Shown here in pieces: positions 32,761 through 42,480 of a stretch of 64,000 nt of DNA. Under the pieces are notes generated by a model, which was given only the letters and a program-made list of their open reading frames with translations, was not told the DNA's origin and did not search any database. Positions within the stretch are counted from its first letter, which is position 1. Each line of letters begins with the position of its first letter. This DNA comes from Hexactinellida sp. DTS-2022 (lineage: Eukaryota > Porifera > Hexactinellida): contig JAPNXP010000015.1 of NCBI GenBank assembly GCA_028753945.1, positions 1,736,001-1,800,000 of the forward strand, in the 5' to 3' direction. A program made the translations under genes and the position numbers.

Positions 32761-33717
32761 GTCTAAACCTTGAAGATATCTATAGCTAGCAGGAGATATG
32801 AGATGAGTTTTAATAGCCATTATTTGTGTAATTACATTATACCTTCGTCTGTTTTTTGGGATAAGTGTATTTTCTAACTGACAAATGATAAATTGAAGCT
32901 TTTCTAAATCGGAAGAATGTATTTCAACCCCGTCATTTTGTTTTATATCAGAAATTGCCTCAATAATGTGTTCTTTGGCTCGATGTATATGATATTCATG
33001 ACAGTTGTTAATATACTTAGAGGTGTATTTCGAGGATATTTCGCAAAGAATTGATTCAATTTCTCGGATATCAGTTATTGAGTTGGCAGTAATAGAAATA
33101 TTTTGTCCATTCGCAAAAGCATTTGCGGATAGAAAACAATTAATTTCAAGATAGAGGTCGACTGATATATTCCGTTCTATCAGACTGGGGAGAATAAATG
33201 TGGCAAGATTATCACGGTACCATACTAACCAATTATTAGGTAAAGAAACGAGAGTCAACTTATCTTTTAGATCCTGTAGAGTATTGATCTTGTACTTATA
33301 TGTTTCCTCTGTCTCAGTAATCAAACTCATCTGTATGGTTTTATTCAGCAATTCCTCTTCCTTTGAGTCGTATGACAAGCGAGTCCGCTTCGTTTTCGAT
33401 GTTGTTGAATAATAAGATGGACATCCAGGCAGCAAACATGGAACAGCGCCTTCTCTCAACTTAGGCCTGTCACGAGGTACTTCTGTGAACGTTCCGTCTC
33501 CTTTGGGTACTTTATGCGTAGCTTCTATGTCTTCTTCCCTGAAATGTTTAATACACACTCGCACTACCTTCATGTCAGCAATATCATCACGACGTAGAGC
33601 CCGGATCCAAGCTTGTTTCAGTTCAGGTGGATTTGTTGGCATTTTGAAAACGGTAACTCGGTCGTCTGACTCGTAGTAGTTACTCTGGCAGCCCGGAGCT
33701 GAACAACTGTTCGGCAT
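32737..33717 (-). CDS. P transposase, N-terminal segment with THAP domain
   Basis: From ATG 33717: THAP zinc finger MPNSCSAPGCQSNY (Cys5 and Cys10) to VVRVCIKHFREEDI (C-x2-H), about residues 1-65. It is followed by KVPKGDGTFTEVPRDRPKLR and an acidic, Leu-rich stretch (about residues 115-175, DLKDKLTLVSLP) that could form the coiled-coil dimerisation part. The rest to YRYLQGLD is a helical region. The frame is native only to about 32769; the last residues, QGCINSF, come from the nested hAT MITE. THAP domains bind the transposon ends. The codons at the MITE boundary continue in frame at 32273 downward. Confidence 0.85.
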   Translation of the reverse strand: MPNSCSAPGCQSNYYESDDRVTVFKMPTNPPELKQAWIRALRRDDIADMKVVRVCIKHFREEDIEATHKVPKGDGTFTEVPRDRPKLREGAVPCLLPGCPSYYSTTSKTKRTRLSYDSKEEELLNKTIQMSLITETEETYKYKINTLQDLKDKLTLVSLPNNWLVWYRDNLATFILPSLIERNISVDLYLEINCFLSANAFANGQNISITANSITDIREIESILCEISSKYTSKYINNCHEYHIHRAKEHIIEAISDIKQNDGVEIHSSDLEKLQFIICQLENTLIPKNRRRYNVITQIMAIKTHLISPASYRYLQGLDQGCINSF

Positions 33718-33814
33718 CTTGAACGTAAGAATTAGTATCTAATAGTTAGGAACCCAAAAGACTAATAATAGTAAGGAACAAGATAAAAATATGTATTATG
33801 CGCGTATATAATAG

Positions 33815-34219
33815 TAGGGCTGAAACGAATATACCGAATATTCGTTCGAAATGATTGAACGAATATTCGTTCGTTTGCAAACGAATATTCGTTACGAAAC
33901 GAATATTCGTTTGGACGAATATTAGATTGAAACGGATATTCGTTGACTAGTTTGGGACAACAAAAAGACTTTTGTATAGCTTAGAGATATAGTAATTATA
34001 AATTCACACTTAAACTAGCTGATTATTAGTTAACTTGTATATAATACACTTCGTAACTGTTATTATACCATTGTAACATGATCAAAAACCTATTTTCCAA
34101 TGTATTTTGTCTCTAGAAATTGATTTAATGCTTAGTCATCCAAACGAACGAATATTCGAATATTCGTTCGTTTAGAAAAAGGTTCGTTCGTTACATTTCG
34201 AATATTCGTTTCAGCCCTA
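33815..34219. mobile_element. hAT MITE rich in CGAATATTCG
   Basis: The ends TAGGGCTGAAACGAATAT and the inverse ATATTCGTTTCAGCCCTA are flanked by the 8-bp duplication TATAATAG (33807-33814, 34220-34227). Both subterminal parts are filled with the palindrome CGAATATTCG and CGTTCGTT strings. It lies in the 5' part of the P transposon, upstream of the THAP start codon. Confidence 0.9.
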
Positions 34220-34443
34220 TATAATAGTATAATTATAAAGATAGGCATGTGAACAATTAATGAAACAAAGATTGCTAAAAATTATGGTTGGTTATAAATG
34301 CCCACTTACTACTGCATCCCTGGTACTATATTTCAACTTTACTGTCTGGCCTTTTATAGAGTAGGCTATGATTAGAGTTATATTATAGTATTATTTCCAT
34401 AGGAAATTTTTGGGTGTACGAATACTTTTGGTAGGGGAGGGTA

Positions 34444-35119
34444 TATCTATACAAACTCTAATTGAAATTAGTTCGTATATTGTGTAATAAAGACCCTGTA
34501 CTGGTAAAATCGTTTCAAAGCTATAAAGGTAGATAAATACCCTACAAACTGCGTACAAGACACATTATACAATATTTCACTTATGGAAAGCTATCAATAA
34601 ATGTCAATTCATACTATATAGTTACTGAATTATTTTGTATTAACTCCTAGGTATATTAACTTTGTTCTTGTTTCCATAAAAAATGTTAAGTTAAGATAAA
34701 GAATCTATTGCATTGTCATACATAGGGCGTAGCCTCGAGTTAAAGATTGGTATTATGGATTATGAGTCATCCTAGGTAGGGCCTTTTGGGACTATTTTGA
34801 TTGTGTTTAATAGAAAATACTGATTCTGTGTAAATTATTGGTAGAGCCATGGCTCTACCAAACCTACCGAAGCCTACTCACATGATACTGATCTATTTAC
34901 TGATTAGCATAAAATATACAGTGATAAATATTTGATTATTATTGACCCATATAAAAAATATTCAAAATAGATAAATGATGATGTCATTTTCACATATTTC
35001 TAGTTGAGTTAGAAAAAAATTATAAAATTTTTGGATTCTTCGGATCGATTTCCTACCTGTATTAATGCAACTTTTATGAGTATCATTAACATAAATACCT
35101 ATTACCCCATAATCGCTAT
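34444..35119. other. AT-rich stretch, nothing recognised
   Basis: Only a short palindrome, GGTAGAGCCATGGCTCTACC (34841-34860), stands out. No gene or element ends could be supported. Confidence 0.4.
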
Positions 35120-35695
35120 TTTTCCACACTGTGTTGAGGCTATGACCGCTATCCTGCTGCTTTACGCCTCGCCGTGCATGTCCCTGGAGGTCAGTTGGTA
35201 CACTTCCAGGAAAGTGAAGCTTTGCAGACTACGCAAGCAGGGGAGCCTCACACTTAACTAATGGCATTCTTTGATGCAAACACCGATGCACACCCTGATC
35301 ACGTAATTTCCCGACATCCACTTTTTCCAGGACTTCCCAGATATGAACCACTTCGGAAATAAATTTAAAATGTGGAGTCTGAGGCGTGAGGGACGTGGGA
35401 ATCCGGCGGAACGATTGGTTGCATGTACAACGTGCATCCGAGCAAAGGAGAGCGCTTCTACTTGCGTATACTTCTCACGCACGTGCGTGGCGCAAAAAGT
35501 TTCATCGAGCCTCGGACTGTTGATGGTCATGCCCCATGTGAGACCTTCAAGGAATCCTGTCGTCTCCGCGGGCTGCTTTATGAAGACAGCGAGTGGGACA
35601 AGTGCCTTCAAGAAGCTGCTACTCACATCATTATAAGACAGTTGTTCGCATCAATACTCCTATTCTGCAAGCCAACTGATGTACCGATGTAGCAG
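35120..35695 (+). pseudogene. Helitron RepHel fragment, region before the helicase
   Basis: In shifting + strand frames the Helitron block reads RLAVHVPGGQLVHFQE (about 35165-35220). It then reads KFKMWSLRREGRGNPA and, after a frameshift, GCMYNVHPSKGERFYLRILL, THVRGAKSFIEPRTVDG, SEWDKCLQEA and LFASILLFCKPTDVPM. This is the linker between Rep and Pif1 domains. Several frameshifts are visible. The matching helicase piece lies 6 kb further right (41717-42480) on the same strand, so one Helitron was probably split by the intervening sequence. Confidence 0.75.
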
Positions 35696-36339
35696 CCCAG
35701 ATTAACCCCCCACCAGTATATTCCCGGGTATGCTCTTGCCTAGGACAGAATATACCCCACGGTATATTCTGTCTTAGCCTAAAACATACCTGAGTATGAA
35801 GTGGTCTAGCCCAAACTACGCCCCTCTACCCCAGAATATATCCCTATCGTATTGGGTATGGCTAATTTTCGGGGCGGGACAGTAACGGTGGCATAGTAGG
35901 TTACCAATTATGTAGTACATATTTCGAATGTCGATTGATCAAAAAACCACCACAAGTTTATAATATGTGGTTTCAATTTTGATAACTAAATACGTACTAA
36001 TTTATTGAAAAAATGGCAATAATTGTGAATAGATTATAAATTATTTAAATTAATTAGTATGTATTACGCAGTGAGCTAAGAACTGGGCCTCTATACTATA
36101 CTATACTATAGTCTGCACAGTGAAAATGGCAAATAATTGTGAATAGATTATAAATTATTATTTTTGACTAATAATCCATTATAGAATGTTAAAACTATCA
36201 AGAGAACTAATATTTGAACAAATTCAATTTGCCAAAAAGTTAATAGTTCATGAATAATAAGTCATATTCTAGAATTATTCAACTTAGAGATGGGACATAC
36301 GTTATTTGTTTATACACAAGGAAAATTATATACTAGTAG
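35696..36339. other. Segment between Helitron fragment and gypsy LTR
   Basis: 35700-35880 has several inverted or direct copies of a motif near GTATATTCTGTCTTAGCC and AGCCCAGATTA; related motifs occur at 41600-41716. A variant palindromic cassette (CTGGGCCTCTATACTATAC) lies at about 36076, and a short duplicated string, AATTGTGAATAGATTATAAA, at 36018 and 36131. No gene is present. Confidence 0.5.
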
Positions 36340-36539
36340 TGTGACGTAGAAGAGAATATTAATAGTATAGTTAGCTAGTACACAATTACAATAAATAACG
36401 TGAAATACATAAATAAGAAATGCCTATTGGTATAAATAATAACTAGAGATAGATAACCTATTGGTTGGTAAGTATACCTCCCACGTAGACTAACACGATA
36501 CACCTATTGCTAAGCTAGTTACTACTACGCTATATCACA
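36340..36539 (-). repeat. 3' LTR of the 36.3-41.2 kb gypsy element
   Basis: 200 bp, TG...CA in both orientations (TGTGACG... to ...ATCACA). It looks the same as the right LTR at 41037-41236. Confidence 0.95.
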
Positions 36540-36593
36540 TCACTCCCCCCTAAATAAACTACAACTTAATTCGTTTATCCCACTAAACGAAGC

Positions 36594-39500
36594 CTAATCC
36601 CATTCTCCAAACCAGTCCGGCTTCCTCGTTGATCGAGTAGATCTTCTGACACCTCCACTCTGGTCTGTCAGATCGCTACGACTTGGTGTGTTTTCCTCCT
36701 CCGTATTTTGAATGTGGACGATTACTTCTTCGGGGGAGGGTTCTTCTGATATTAGCGTTTCTCCATTTCCCCCTTGACTATTAAAAGAGCTTTCCGCTTC
36801 AAAAGCATCTCTGTTTCTGCTTCCCTGGGGGGTACTGTACGACAACCTCCCATTCCAATTAGACGGACAAACTTGTGAAGCCTTCTTACACCGATTTAAA
36901 TGTACTATGTGCGTATCATTCCCTTCCGGACCTGTTAACTCAAGGTTAACTCCCCGCCTCTCAGCGACCAACCACGGGCCTCGAAACATGGGTGAGAGGC
37001 TATGTGGACGCGCCTCATTTCTGAGCCATACCCAATCTCCCGGCTCAATATCACTAGACTTTGTCCCACGATTATAGTTTCTTTCCATAGTTTGTCGAGA
37101 GTCCTGGAGATTGTTGTAAACTCTCCGCGCCACCTCACGCCTAGCCTCTTCGGCATGCTTGCAGAAACTCGAAATATTGGGAAAATCTCTCGGTCTACTG
37201 AGTGGAAAAATGACATCGGCTTTCGACCTTAAAGGGGCGCCATACATTACCTCATGGGGAGAACACCCTGTGCTTGCGTTGACGTATGAATTGCATGTAA
37301 AAGTGACTTCTTGTACTAGTGTTGGCCACTCAGTTTCGTTAAATTGTCTCTCTTCTAGTAAACATCGCATAGCTTGCTTAAACGTTTCCACACTTCTTTC
37401 TGCTTGGCCGTCCCCCTGGGGGTGATAGGGGGAAGAACGGAGTTTCTCGATTCCAAGTCTCTCACATAGGCCTTTAACCAGTGCTCCATCCACATTCCGA
37501 CCCTGATCGGATAGCAAAGCGAGGGGATATCCGTGGCGCAGAAACCATCCTTGTTCGAGGGCCCTTACTACTGAATTAGCCTCTTGGTTCTTCATAGGGA
37601 CAGCCTCAATAAACTTTGCAAATAGATCCGTGATTATGAGTACGTAACGGAATCCTCCAGATGACCAGGGAAGCGTTGCTATATCATAGGATACCACTGT
37701 CCTAGGGAAATTATACGGGAGCTTAATAGGAACCAATGGCTGTCTACGCGTACTTGATCTCTTGCTCTTTTGACAAACTTCGCAGGTAGAACAGAATCTT
37801 TCGACATCACCAAATAGGCCCCTCCAGTAAAATCTTCGCTTGAGCTCCTCAAACGTCCTCTGAACACCCCAGTGTGAATTATTGTGGACTATCCCAATTA
37901 CCTTCTCAGTCATTGAAGCTGGAATTATCATGCGGCGACTTCGAAGAAGGATTCCATTTTCAATTTTCATTCCTCCGAATTTTCTAAAACGTCCCCGACT
38001 AATTTTTCCTCGTTCTCGAATTTGACTGCAGGCATCCGCTATGAGTAGGTCGGATAATTGTTCCTTCCTGAGTTCATTCAGAATCGATGAGCATTCCAGT
38101 TCGATCATATTACCTTCACCACTCTCATTTTCCGTTACCACGCAGACCTTCTTACTGTCTCTTTTTGAAGTCCGTACCGAGTAAATGTGTCGCTCCAAAT
38201 TTTCAGTCTCGTCATTTACCTCAGTATCGTAACTAGTTGCGCTACGGCTAAGATAATCTGCTGCTAAATTCTCACTCCCTTTTCGATACCTTACCATATA
38301 GTTTAGTCCTTCGAGTTCGAGGAGCCACCGAGCGAATTTACCGCGAGGATCCCTTTTCTGTCTCAACCATATCAAAGGGTTGTGATCAGATGATATAATC
38401 ACTCGCTCCGCCGCTTGTAGATACTTGGAAAATTTTCGAGAGGCTGCTACTATTGCCCAGGCTTCTTTTTCCCCGACACTATACTTTTTCTGAGCCCCGT
38501 CCAAAGTAGACGAAAAAAATGAAATGGGTTGAAGCTTCCCTTTGTGGTCCTCCTGTGCGAGCACACCGCCAATTGCACTGTCGGAGGCATCCACTTCTAA
38601 GTGGAACGGCTTTGCCCAGTCCGGATACGCGAGGGTAACGGGATTCTTCGTTAGAGCAAGGCACAGCTGTTGATAACTGCATTCACACTCTTCGTTCCAA
38701 TTCCATGCGACCCCTTTCCTGGTTAAGTAATACAGTGGAGCAGCGAATCGAGACAGCTCCGGCTGAAAATCCCTATAATAGTTCACTAGTCCAAGAAAAG
38801 ACCTCAACTGCTTTACATTTGTAGGCCGTGATTGCTGTTGAATGCGTAAAACGTTGGATGAGAGCGGTTTGTAACCGTCTTTCGTCAGAACATGACCTAG
38901 GAACTCTACTTCTGTATATCCAAAACGACACTTGTCCCTGCGTAGTTGAAGATTTGAGTCTCTGTAACAAGTAAGTACCGTTCTAAGATCGGCCAAATGA
39001 TGATTGAATGTATCCGAGAAAGTCAGAGTATCGTCGATATAAGGTAAACTATGTGGCGCATCTCTTAAAGCGAGATCTATAATCCTCTGGTATGTTGACG
39101 GTGCATTACACAAGCCAAATGGCATAACGCAGAATTCGAATTGTCCCCTAGGCGAGACAAATGCGGTCTTCTCCTTGTCTTTCTCCACAATCGGCACACT
39201 CCAATAGGCGCTAGCACCATCCAGTGTAGAGAAATATTCACTTCCTTGAAGCTTGTCTAGAATATCCTTCATCTCCGGTATGGGATATGAGTCCTTCTTC
39301 GTTAGATCATTTAACGCGCGATAGTCCACCGCAAAACGTATAGTGCCATCCTTTTTCTTGACGAGGATTACTCTACTTGCCCACGGCGAATTAGATGGAC
39401 GAATCACACTGTTTTCTAGCATTTGTTTAATCTGACCATTTATCTCCTGTTCAGCCCACGGTGACACTCTGGTGTATCTCGCTTTCGCGGGGAGTGCATC

Positions 39501-41018
39501 CCCAGTCTCTATACCGTGTTTCATGAGAGAAGTTGTGTTTGGTTTTTTGGGATTCGCGGCGAAAACATCGGGAAAATCGTCTAGTACGCTTTCAGTCGCT
39601 TCCTTCTGTATTATACTGAGTTCAGGATTGATATCCCACCTATCTCTTTGTATATGCCCCCCAGATTCCTCCAGAACACTTCTTACAGCTCCGGCTCTGG
39701 ATAACGCCTGACCTCCCCATAACGAAACTTCCGTAGATATCCAACATCCCCCCAACCGAACACGACTATTTTCCCAATCAAATTCCGTAGTTCTGAACCG
39801 CTTTAGAAAGTCTCTGCCCAAAATAATCGTCTGTTCCGAACTGTCCAGTACTATGAATCTGTGTTTCAGACGGCAGGCTCCCCCAACATCTACATCTAAG
39901 TTGACGAGCCCCCTGGTTTTGATTGGCGTGGCACATACACCGTGCACCCGGCTGGGGTTTATCTGATAATTGACGTTTAAACTGTGCAATGACTGTGTAT
40001 CAATTATAGAAGGTTGTGCGCCAGAATCTAGCATTACATTTGTTGCCTGTCCATTCAGCTTTACAGGGATCATGACTCCAGCTTCGCCAAGATAGTTGTT
40101 CCTGGTGCCCTCTCGGGTATCAACAGAAAATACCTGTTTCTTTGAGAAACAGTCGCGACGGTCATGCCCTTTCTTGCCGCATGTTTGACAATATTGAAGG
40201 GGGCAGGTTCTCTGGAGATGTTCCGTACTCTCACACACAAAACATCTTAGGGGGTAATTACGTGGTCGGCTATCCCATCTGGTGCTCCTAGGCCCGCCCC
40301 GGAAGCTTGAGCGTCCGCGTTTCTCCCACCTTTTCACAACTTTAACGCTTTCGTTCTCATTCTCGGGCAAGGGTGCCTGGATTATAGTGGCACCTTGGTT
40401 AGGCTGGAAGGTTTTCTCAGTAATATTGCTGTCACCAGACTCCTCGGCGCGAATTTCACATACTTGCCCAAAATCACGGTGGCCTTTATCAAGTGGGATA
40501 TTCTTCTCCGCCAGTACTTTGCGGACTTTACCGATAAACACACGAGACAGAGCCGCAGTCATCTCTTCTTTGTCTGCTAACCAGTCGTTAATGGGCCCCT
40601 GGACGGATGGAGGCAATTGAGTGATGAGTACTACACATGCTATGCGTAGAGGTGCTTTCGCCCATACAGTTGCAGTCTTAAGTTCATAAAAATAGTCATC
40701 TATGAAGACTCCTGGTTCCCAGTCCTTATTCCGAATAGTTTGCATAGCTTTGATAGGATCAATTGGTGCATCCAAGTTGTCTCGTAAGGTCTCGAATGCT
40801 TCTGTAAGATTTGCGGTTTCGTTCACAACTTCTCTGACGAGTTCCCGTTCCGCAACACGTCGACACACGTACGCTGGTAGCAAGCTAATGGCCAAGCGTT
40901 CTCCTCCTTCTTGTAGAAGTAGTGGGGCCACAGATGCACGGAATAGTCTCTCCCAATTTTCTATGCGCTCACCGCTCTGAAGAGGTGGTATGTTCAGGCC
41001 ACCCAAATGCGTTGCCAT
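36594..41018 (-). CDS. Gypsy Gag-Pol polyprotein (single frame, 1474 residues)
   Basis: Parts in order: a Gag-like N-terminal region (about residues 1-250), two CCHC zinc knuckles (CFVCESTEHLQRTC and CQTCGKKGHDRRDC), an aspartic protease (MLDSGAQPSIID), a reverse transcriptase with the YIDD motif, RNase H, and an integrase with an HHCC zinc finger and a catalytic core. The C-terminal tail resembles non-chromodomain gypsy integrases. Gag and Pol lie in one uninterrupted frame, so no frameshift signal would be needed between them. It is a family protein of mobile origin, not a host gene. Confidence 0.95.
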   Translation of the reverse strand: MATHLGGLNIPPLQSGERIENWERLFRASVAPLLLQEGGERLAISLLPAYVCRRVAERELVREVVNETANLTEAFETLRDNLDAPIDPIKAMQTIRNKDWEPGVFIDDYFYELKTATVWAKAPLRIACVVLITQLPPSVQGPINDWLADKEEMTAALSRVFIGKVRKVLAEKNIPLDKGHRDFGQVCEIRAEESGDSNITEKTFQPNQGATIIQAPLPENENESVKVVKRWEKRGRSSFRGGPRSTRWDSRPRNYPLRCFVCESTEHLQRTCPLQYCQTCGKKGHDRRDCFSKKQVFSVDTREGTRNNYLGEAGVMIPVKLNGQATNVMLDSGAQPSIIDTQSLHSLNVNYQINPSRVHGVCATPIKTRGLVNLDVDVGGACRLKHRFIVLDSSEQTIILGRDFLKRFRTTEFDWENSRVRLGGCWISTEVSLWGGQALSRAGAVRSVLEESGGHIQRDRWDINPELSIIQKEATESVLDDFPDVFAANPKKPNTTSLMKHGIETGDALPAKARYTRVSPWAEQEINGQIKQMLENSVIRPSNSPWASRVILVKKKDGTIRFAVDYRALNDLTKKDSYPIPEMKDILDKLQGSEYFSTLDGASAYWSVPIVEKDKEKTAFVSPRGQFEFCVMPFGLCNAPSTYQRIIDLALRDAPHSLPYIDDTLTFSDTFNHHLADLRTVLTCYRDSNLQLRRDKCRFGYTEVEFLGHVLTKDGYKPLSSNVLRIQQQSRPTNVKQLRSFLGLVNYYRDFQPELSRFAAPLYYLTRKGVAWNWNEECECSYQQLCLALTKNPVTLAYPDWAKPFHLEVDASDSAIGGVLAQEDHKGKLQPISFFSSTLDGAQKKYSVGEKEAWAIVAASRKFSKYLQAAERVIISSDHNPLIWLRQKRDPRGKFARWLLELEGLNYMVRYRKGSENLAADYLSRSATSYDTEVNDETENLERHIYSVRTSKRDSKKVCVVTENESGEGNMIELECSSILNELRKEQLSDLLIADACSQIRERGKISRGRFRKFGGMKIENGILLRSRRMIIPASMTEKVIGIVHNNSHWGVQRTFEELKRRFYWRGLFGDVERFCSTCEVCQKSKRSSTRRQPLVPIKLPYNFPRTVVSYDIATLPWSSGGFRYVLIITDLFAKFIEAVPMKNQEANSVVRALEQGWFLRHGYPLALLSDQGRNVDGALVKGLCERLGIEKLRSSPYHPQGDGQAERSVETFKQAMRCLLEERQFNETEWPTLVQEVTFTCNSYVNASTGCSPHEVMYGAPLRSKADVIFPLSRPRDFPNISSFCKHAEEARREVARRVYNNLQDSRQTMERNYNRGTKSSDIEPGDWVWLRNEARPHSLSPMFRGPWLVAERRGVNLELTGPEGNDTHIVHLNRCKKASQVCPSNWNGRLSYSTPQGSRNRDAFEAESSFNSQGGNGETLISEEPSPEEVIVHIQNTEEENTPSRSDLTDQSGGVRRSTRSTRKPDWFGEWD

Positions 41019-41036
41019 AATATGTATTGTAATTTA

Positions 41037-41236
41037 TGTGACGTAGAAGAGAATATTAATAGTATAGTTAGCTAGTACACAATTACAATAAATAACGTGA
41101 AATACATAAATAAGAAATGCCTATTGGTATAAATAATAACTAGAGATAGATAACCTATTGGTTGGTAAGTATACCTCCCACGTAGACTAACACGATACAC
41201 CTATTGCTAAGCTAGTTACTACTACGCTATATCACA
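41037..41236 (-). repeat. 5' LTR of the 36.3-41.2 kb gypsy element
   Basis: 200 bp, same sequence as the left LTR as far as can be seen. It is the promoter-side LTR because the coding frame runs leftward from 41018. Confidence 0.95.
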
Positions 41237-41453
41237 GTAGAACAAAGTTGCATGTAAATTTGGAATGTTGCATACAAATTTGTTTTTGCGATATTTGATG
41301 CAAATTGTTCAGAGTTCGACATCATGCAAAAATGTTGCACCTTGTATGTTACAATGTTGCATGCAACAAAGTTGCATTGTGTATGATGGGATTTGTGTAT
41401 ACATATTACATACGCCACATTTTGCACATAATACAACATACGGTAGGCAGGGA
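41237..41453. repeat. Clustered GTTGCAT / ATGCAAC motifs
   Basis: TTGCAT or ATGCAA occurs about eight times in roughly 130 bp (41246-41380) in both orientations, including the palindrome GTTGCATGCAAC. No known element ends were identified. Confidence 0.5.
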
Positions 41454-41599
41454 GCAGTGGCGGCGCTAGCCGGCCGCCACTGGTGGGGCACAAATGCGTC
41501 ACATGCAATTAAACTGGGGCACACTTACGTTAATTAGGTGAGGCACTCTAAATTATGGGGGGCACAGACCCCACCTGGCCCCACCCTAGTGCCGCCCCT
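41454..41599. mobile_element. hAT-like MITE, GC-rich
   Basis: The ends CAGTGGCGGCGCTAG and CTAGTGCCGCCCCTCG are imperfect inverted repeats. CAGTGGCGGC is a common hAT start. A target duplication is unclear. The boundary with flanking repeats is approximate. Confidence 0.55.
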
Positions 41600-41716
41600 C
41601 GCAAGGAGTATAATCTGTCCTAGCACAGAATATCCCGAGTATAATCTAGGCTAGTACACATTAACTCCGGATATAATTTGGGCTAGCCCAGATTATACCC
41701 CCAAAGGGGTATATTC

Positions 41717-42480
41717 ATGACCAATTCACAGAAGAAGTCCTGGAGGCTGGAGCGCCTACGTGAGGAGGTAACCGCCAGGGAAGAGTCCATTACGCCCGAC
41801 CTGCGTGTTGCATACGATATATTGAACGGCAAGAACGAACGGAACGAAGGCGGTATTATGTTTATTGACGCCCCCGGTGGCACCGGCAAGACGTGTCTGC
41901 TCAACCTGTTAATCATTAACTCCACGCTCAAAGGAAATTTTACACTGGCCACTACGAGCTCTGGGATTGCAGCCACTCTATTGAAAAGTGGCATTACAGC
42001 TCACACTGCTTTCAAGCTTCCGATTCCCGAAAATTGAATCTCAGTGTGCGGCTTTAAGCGGATTGATGCAGCCGGGAGGCATCTATCTTGGTGTGGGATG
42101 AATCTCCCATGCAGTACCGCTGGAATTTGGAGGTCTTAGACCGCTCTGTGAGCGATGCAATGAAGGAGTCGGGTCAACCCATGCTCATGCAGCCGTCCGG
42201 TGGGAGGCTGCTCATTCTTAGCGGTGACTTCCGTAAGCTTCTGTCTGTTGTGAAGCGTGGAGTGCGAGCCCAGATCTTCAACGCTTGCCTCACGAAGTCT
42301 GAGCGACTGTGGTCACAGACGCAGATTCTTCACTTGAAGACTAACATGAGGTGCGAACGTCTGCTGCTCGGCCAAGACGTGATCCTTCTAAATGCAGACT
42401 GTGCGGCTGAAACAGAACAACAGATGGCAATCCCCACAGAATTCCTCAACACTCCCACTCCATCCGGAATACCACCTCAC
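41717..42480 (+). pseudogene. Helitron Pif1-like helicase, N-terminal part
   Basis: The first frame (41717-42037) carries the Walker A motif IDAPGGTGKTCLLNLL and the next motif TTSSGIAATLL. The second (42088-42552) carries Walker B VWDESPM, then ILSGDFRKLL, then ILHLKTNMR. The two are separated by a frameshift and stop near 42040. Homology ends at about 42480, where the sequence changes abruptly to half of a hairpin cassette (CTGCAATTTTGGA), so the last helicase motifs are not here. It would belong with the fragment at 35120-35695. Confidence 0.85.

Larger units (their letters stand above)
30246..34370 (-). mobile_element. Nearly complete P-type DNA transposon
   Basis: The ends are CATAGCCTACTCTATAAAAG and the inverse CTTTTATAGAGTAGGCTATG, part of a ~60-bp imperfect terminal repeat. 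The 7-bp duplication ATTAGAG flanks it (30239-30245, 34371-34377). It holds a three-piece transposase gene on the minus strand. Two hAT MITEs (32282-32760 and 33815-34219) are nested in it. Without them and their duplications it would measure about 3.2 kb. This is the best-preserved P copy of the window. Confidence 0.9.
29828..34441. mobile_element. Tc1/mariner-type MITE split by a P transposon
   Basis: The ends CACTCCCCTACCAAAAGTAT (29828) and the inverse CTTTTGGTAGGGGAGGG (to 34441) are flanked by TA (29826-29827, 34442-34443). 'CCCCTACCAAAAGTATTC' is a typical Tc1-like terminus. Its interior is 29828-30238 plus 34378-34441, about 475 bp. It includes an inverted pair at about 30036-30097 (CCACCATGTGCCACTT with AAGTGGCACATGGT). 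The remainder is the nested P transposon. Confidence 0.75.
36340..41236 (-). mobile_element. Ty3/gypsy LTR retrotransposon, looks whole and young
   Basis: The LTRs are 36340-36539 and 41037-41236, each 200 bp, starting TGTGA and ending TCACA, with a 4-bp flanking repeat GTAG. By eye the two LTRs are identical, which implies a very recent insertion. One long frame fills the interior. A purine-rich tract (AGGGGGGAG on the minus strand) adjoins the left (3') LTR. Only about 18 bp separate the 5' LTR from the start codon, and I see no standard tRNA-complementary primer site there. It lies between two Helitron pieces. No envelope-like gene is present. Confidence 0.95.

Noticed and set aside
33200-33412. 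ORFs antisense to the P transposase and to the long gypsy frame
   Set aside because: They are shadows of well-supported genes on the other strand.
36594-41018. Endogenous retrovirus with envelope
   Set aside because: After the integrase tail the frame ends and the LTR follows at once. No envelope-like gene is present, so it is a plain Ty3/gypsy retrotransposon.
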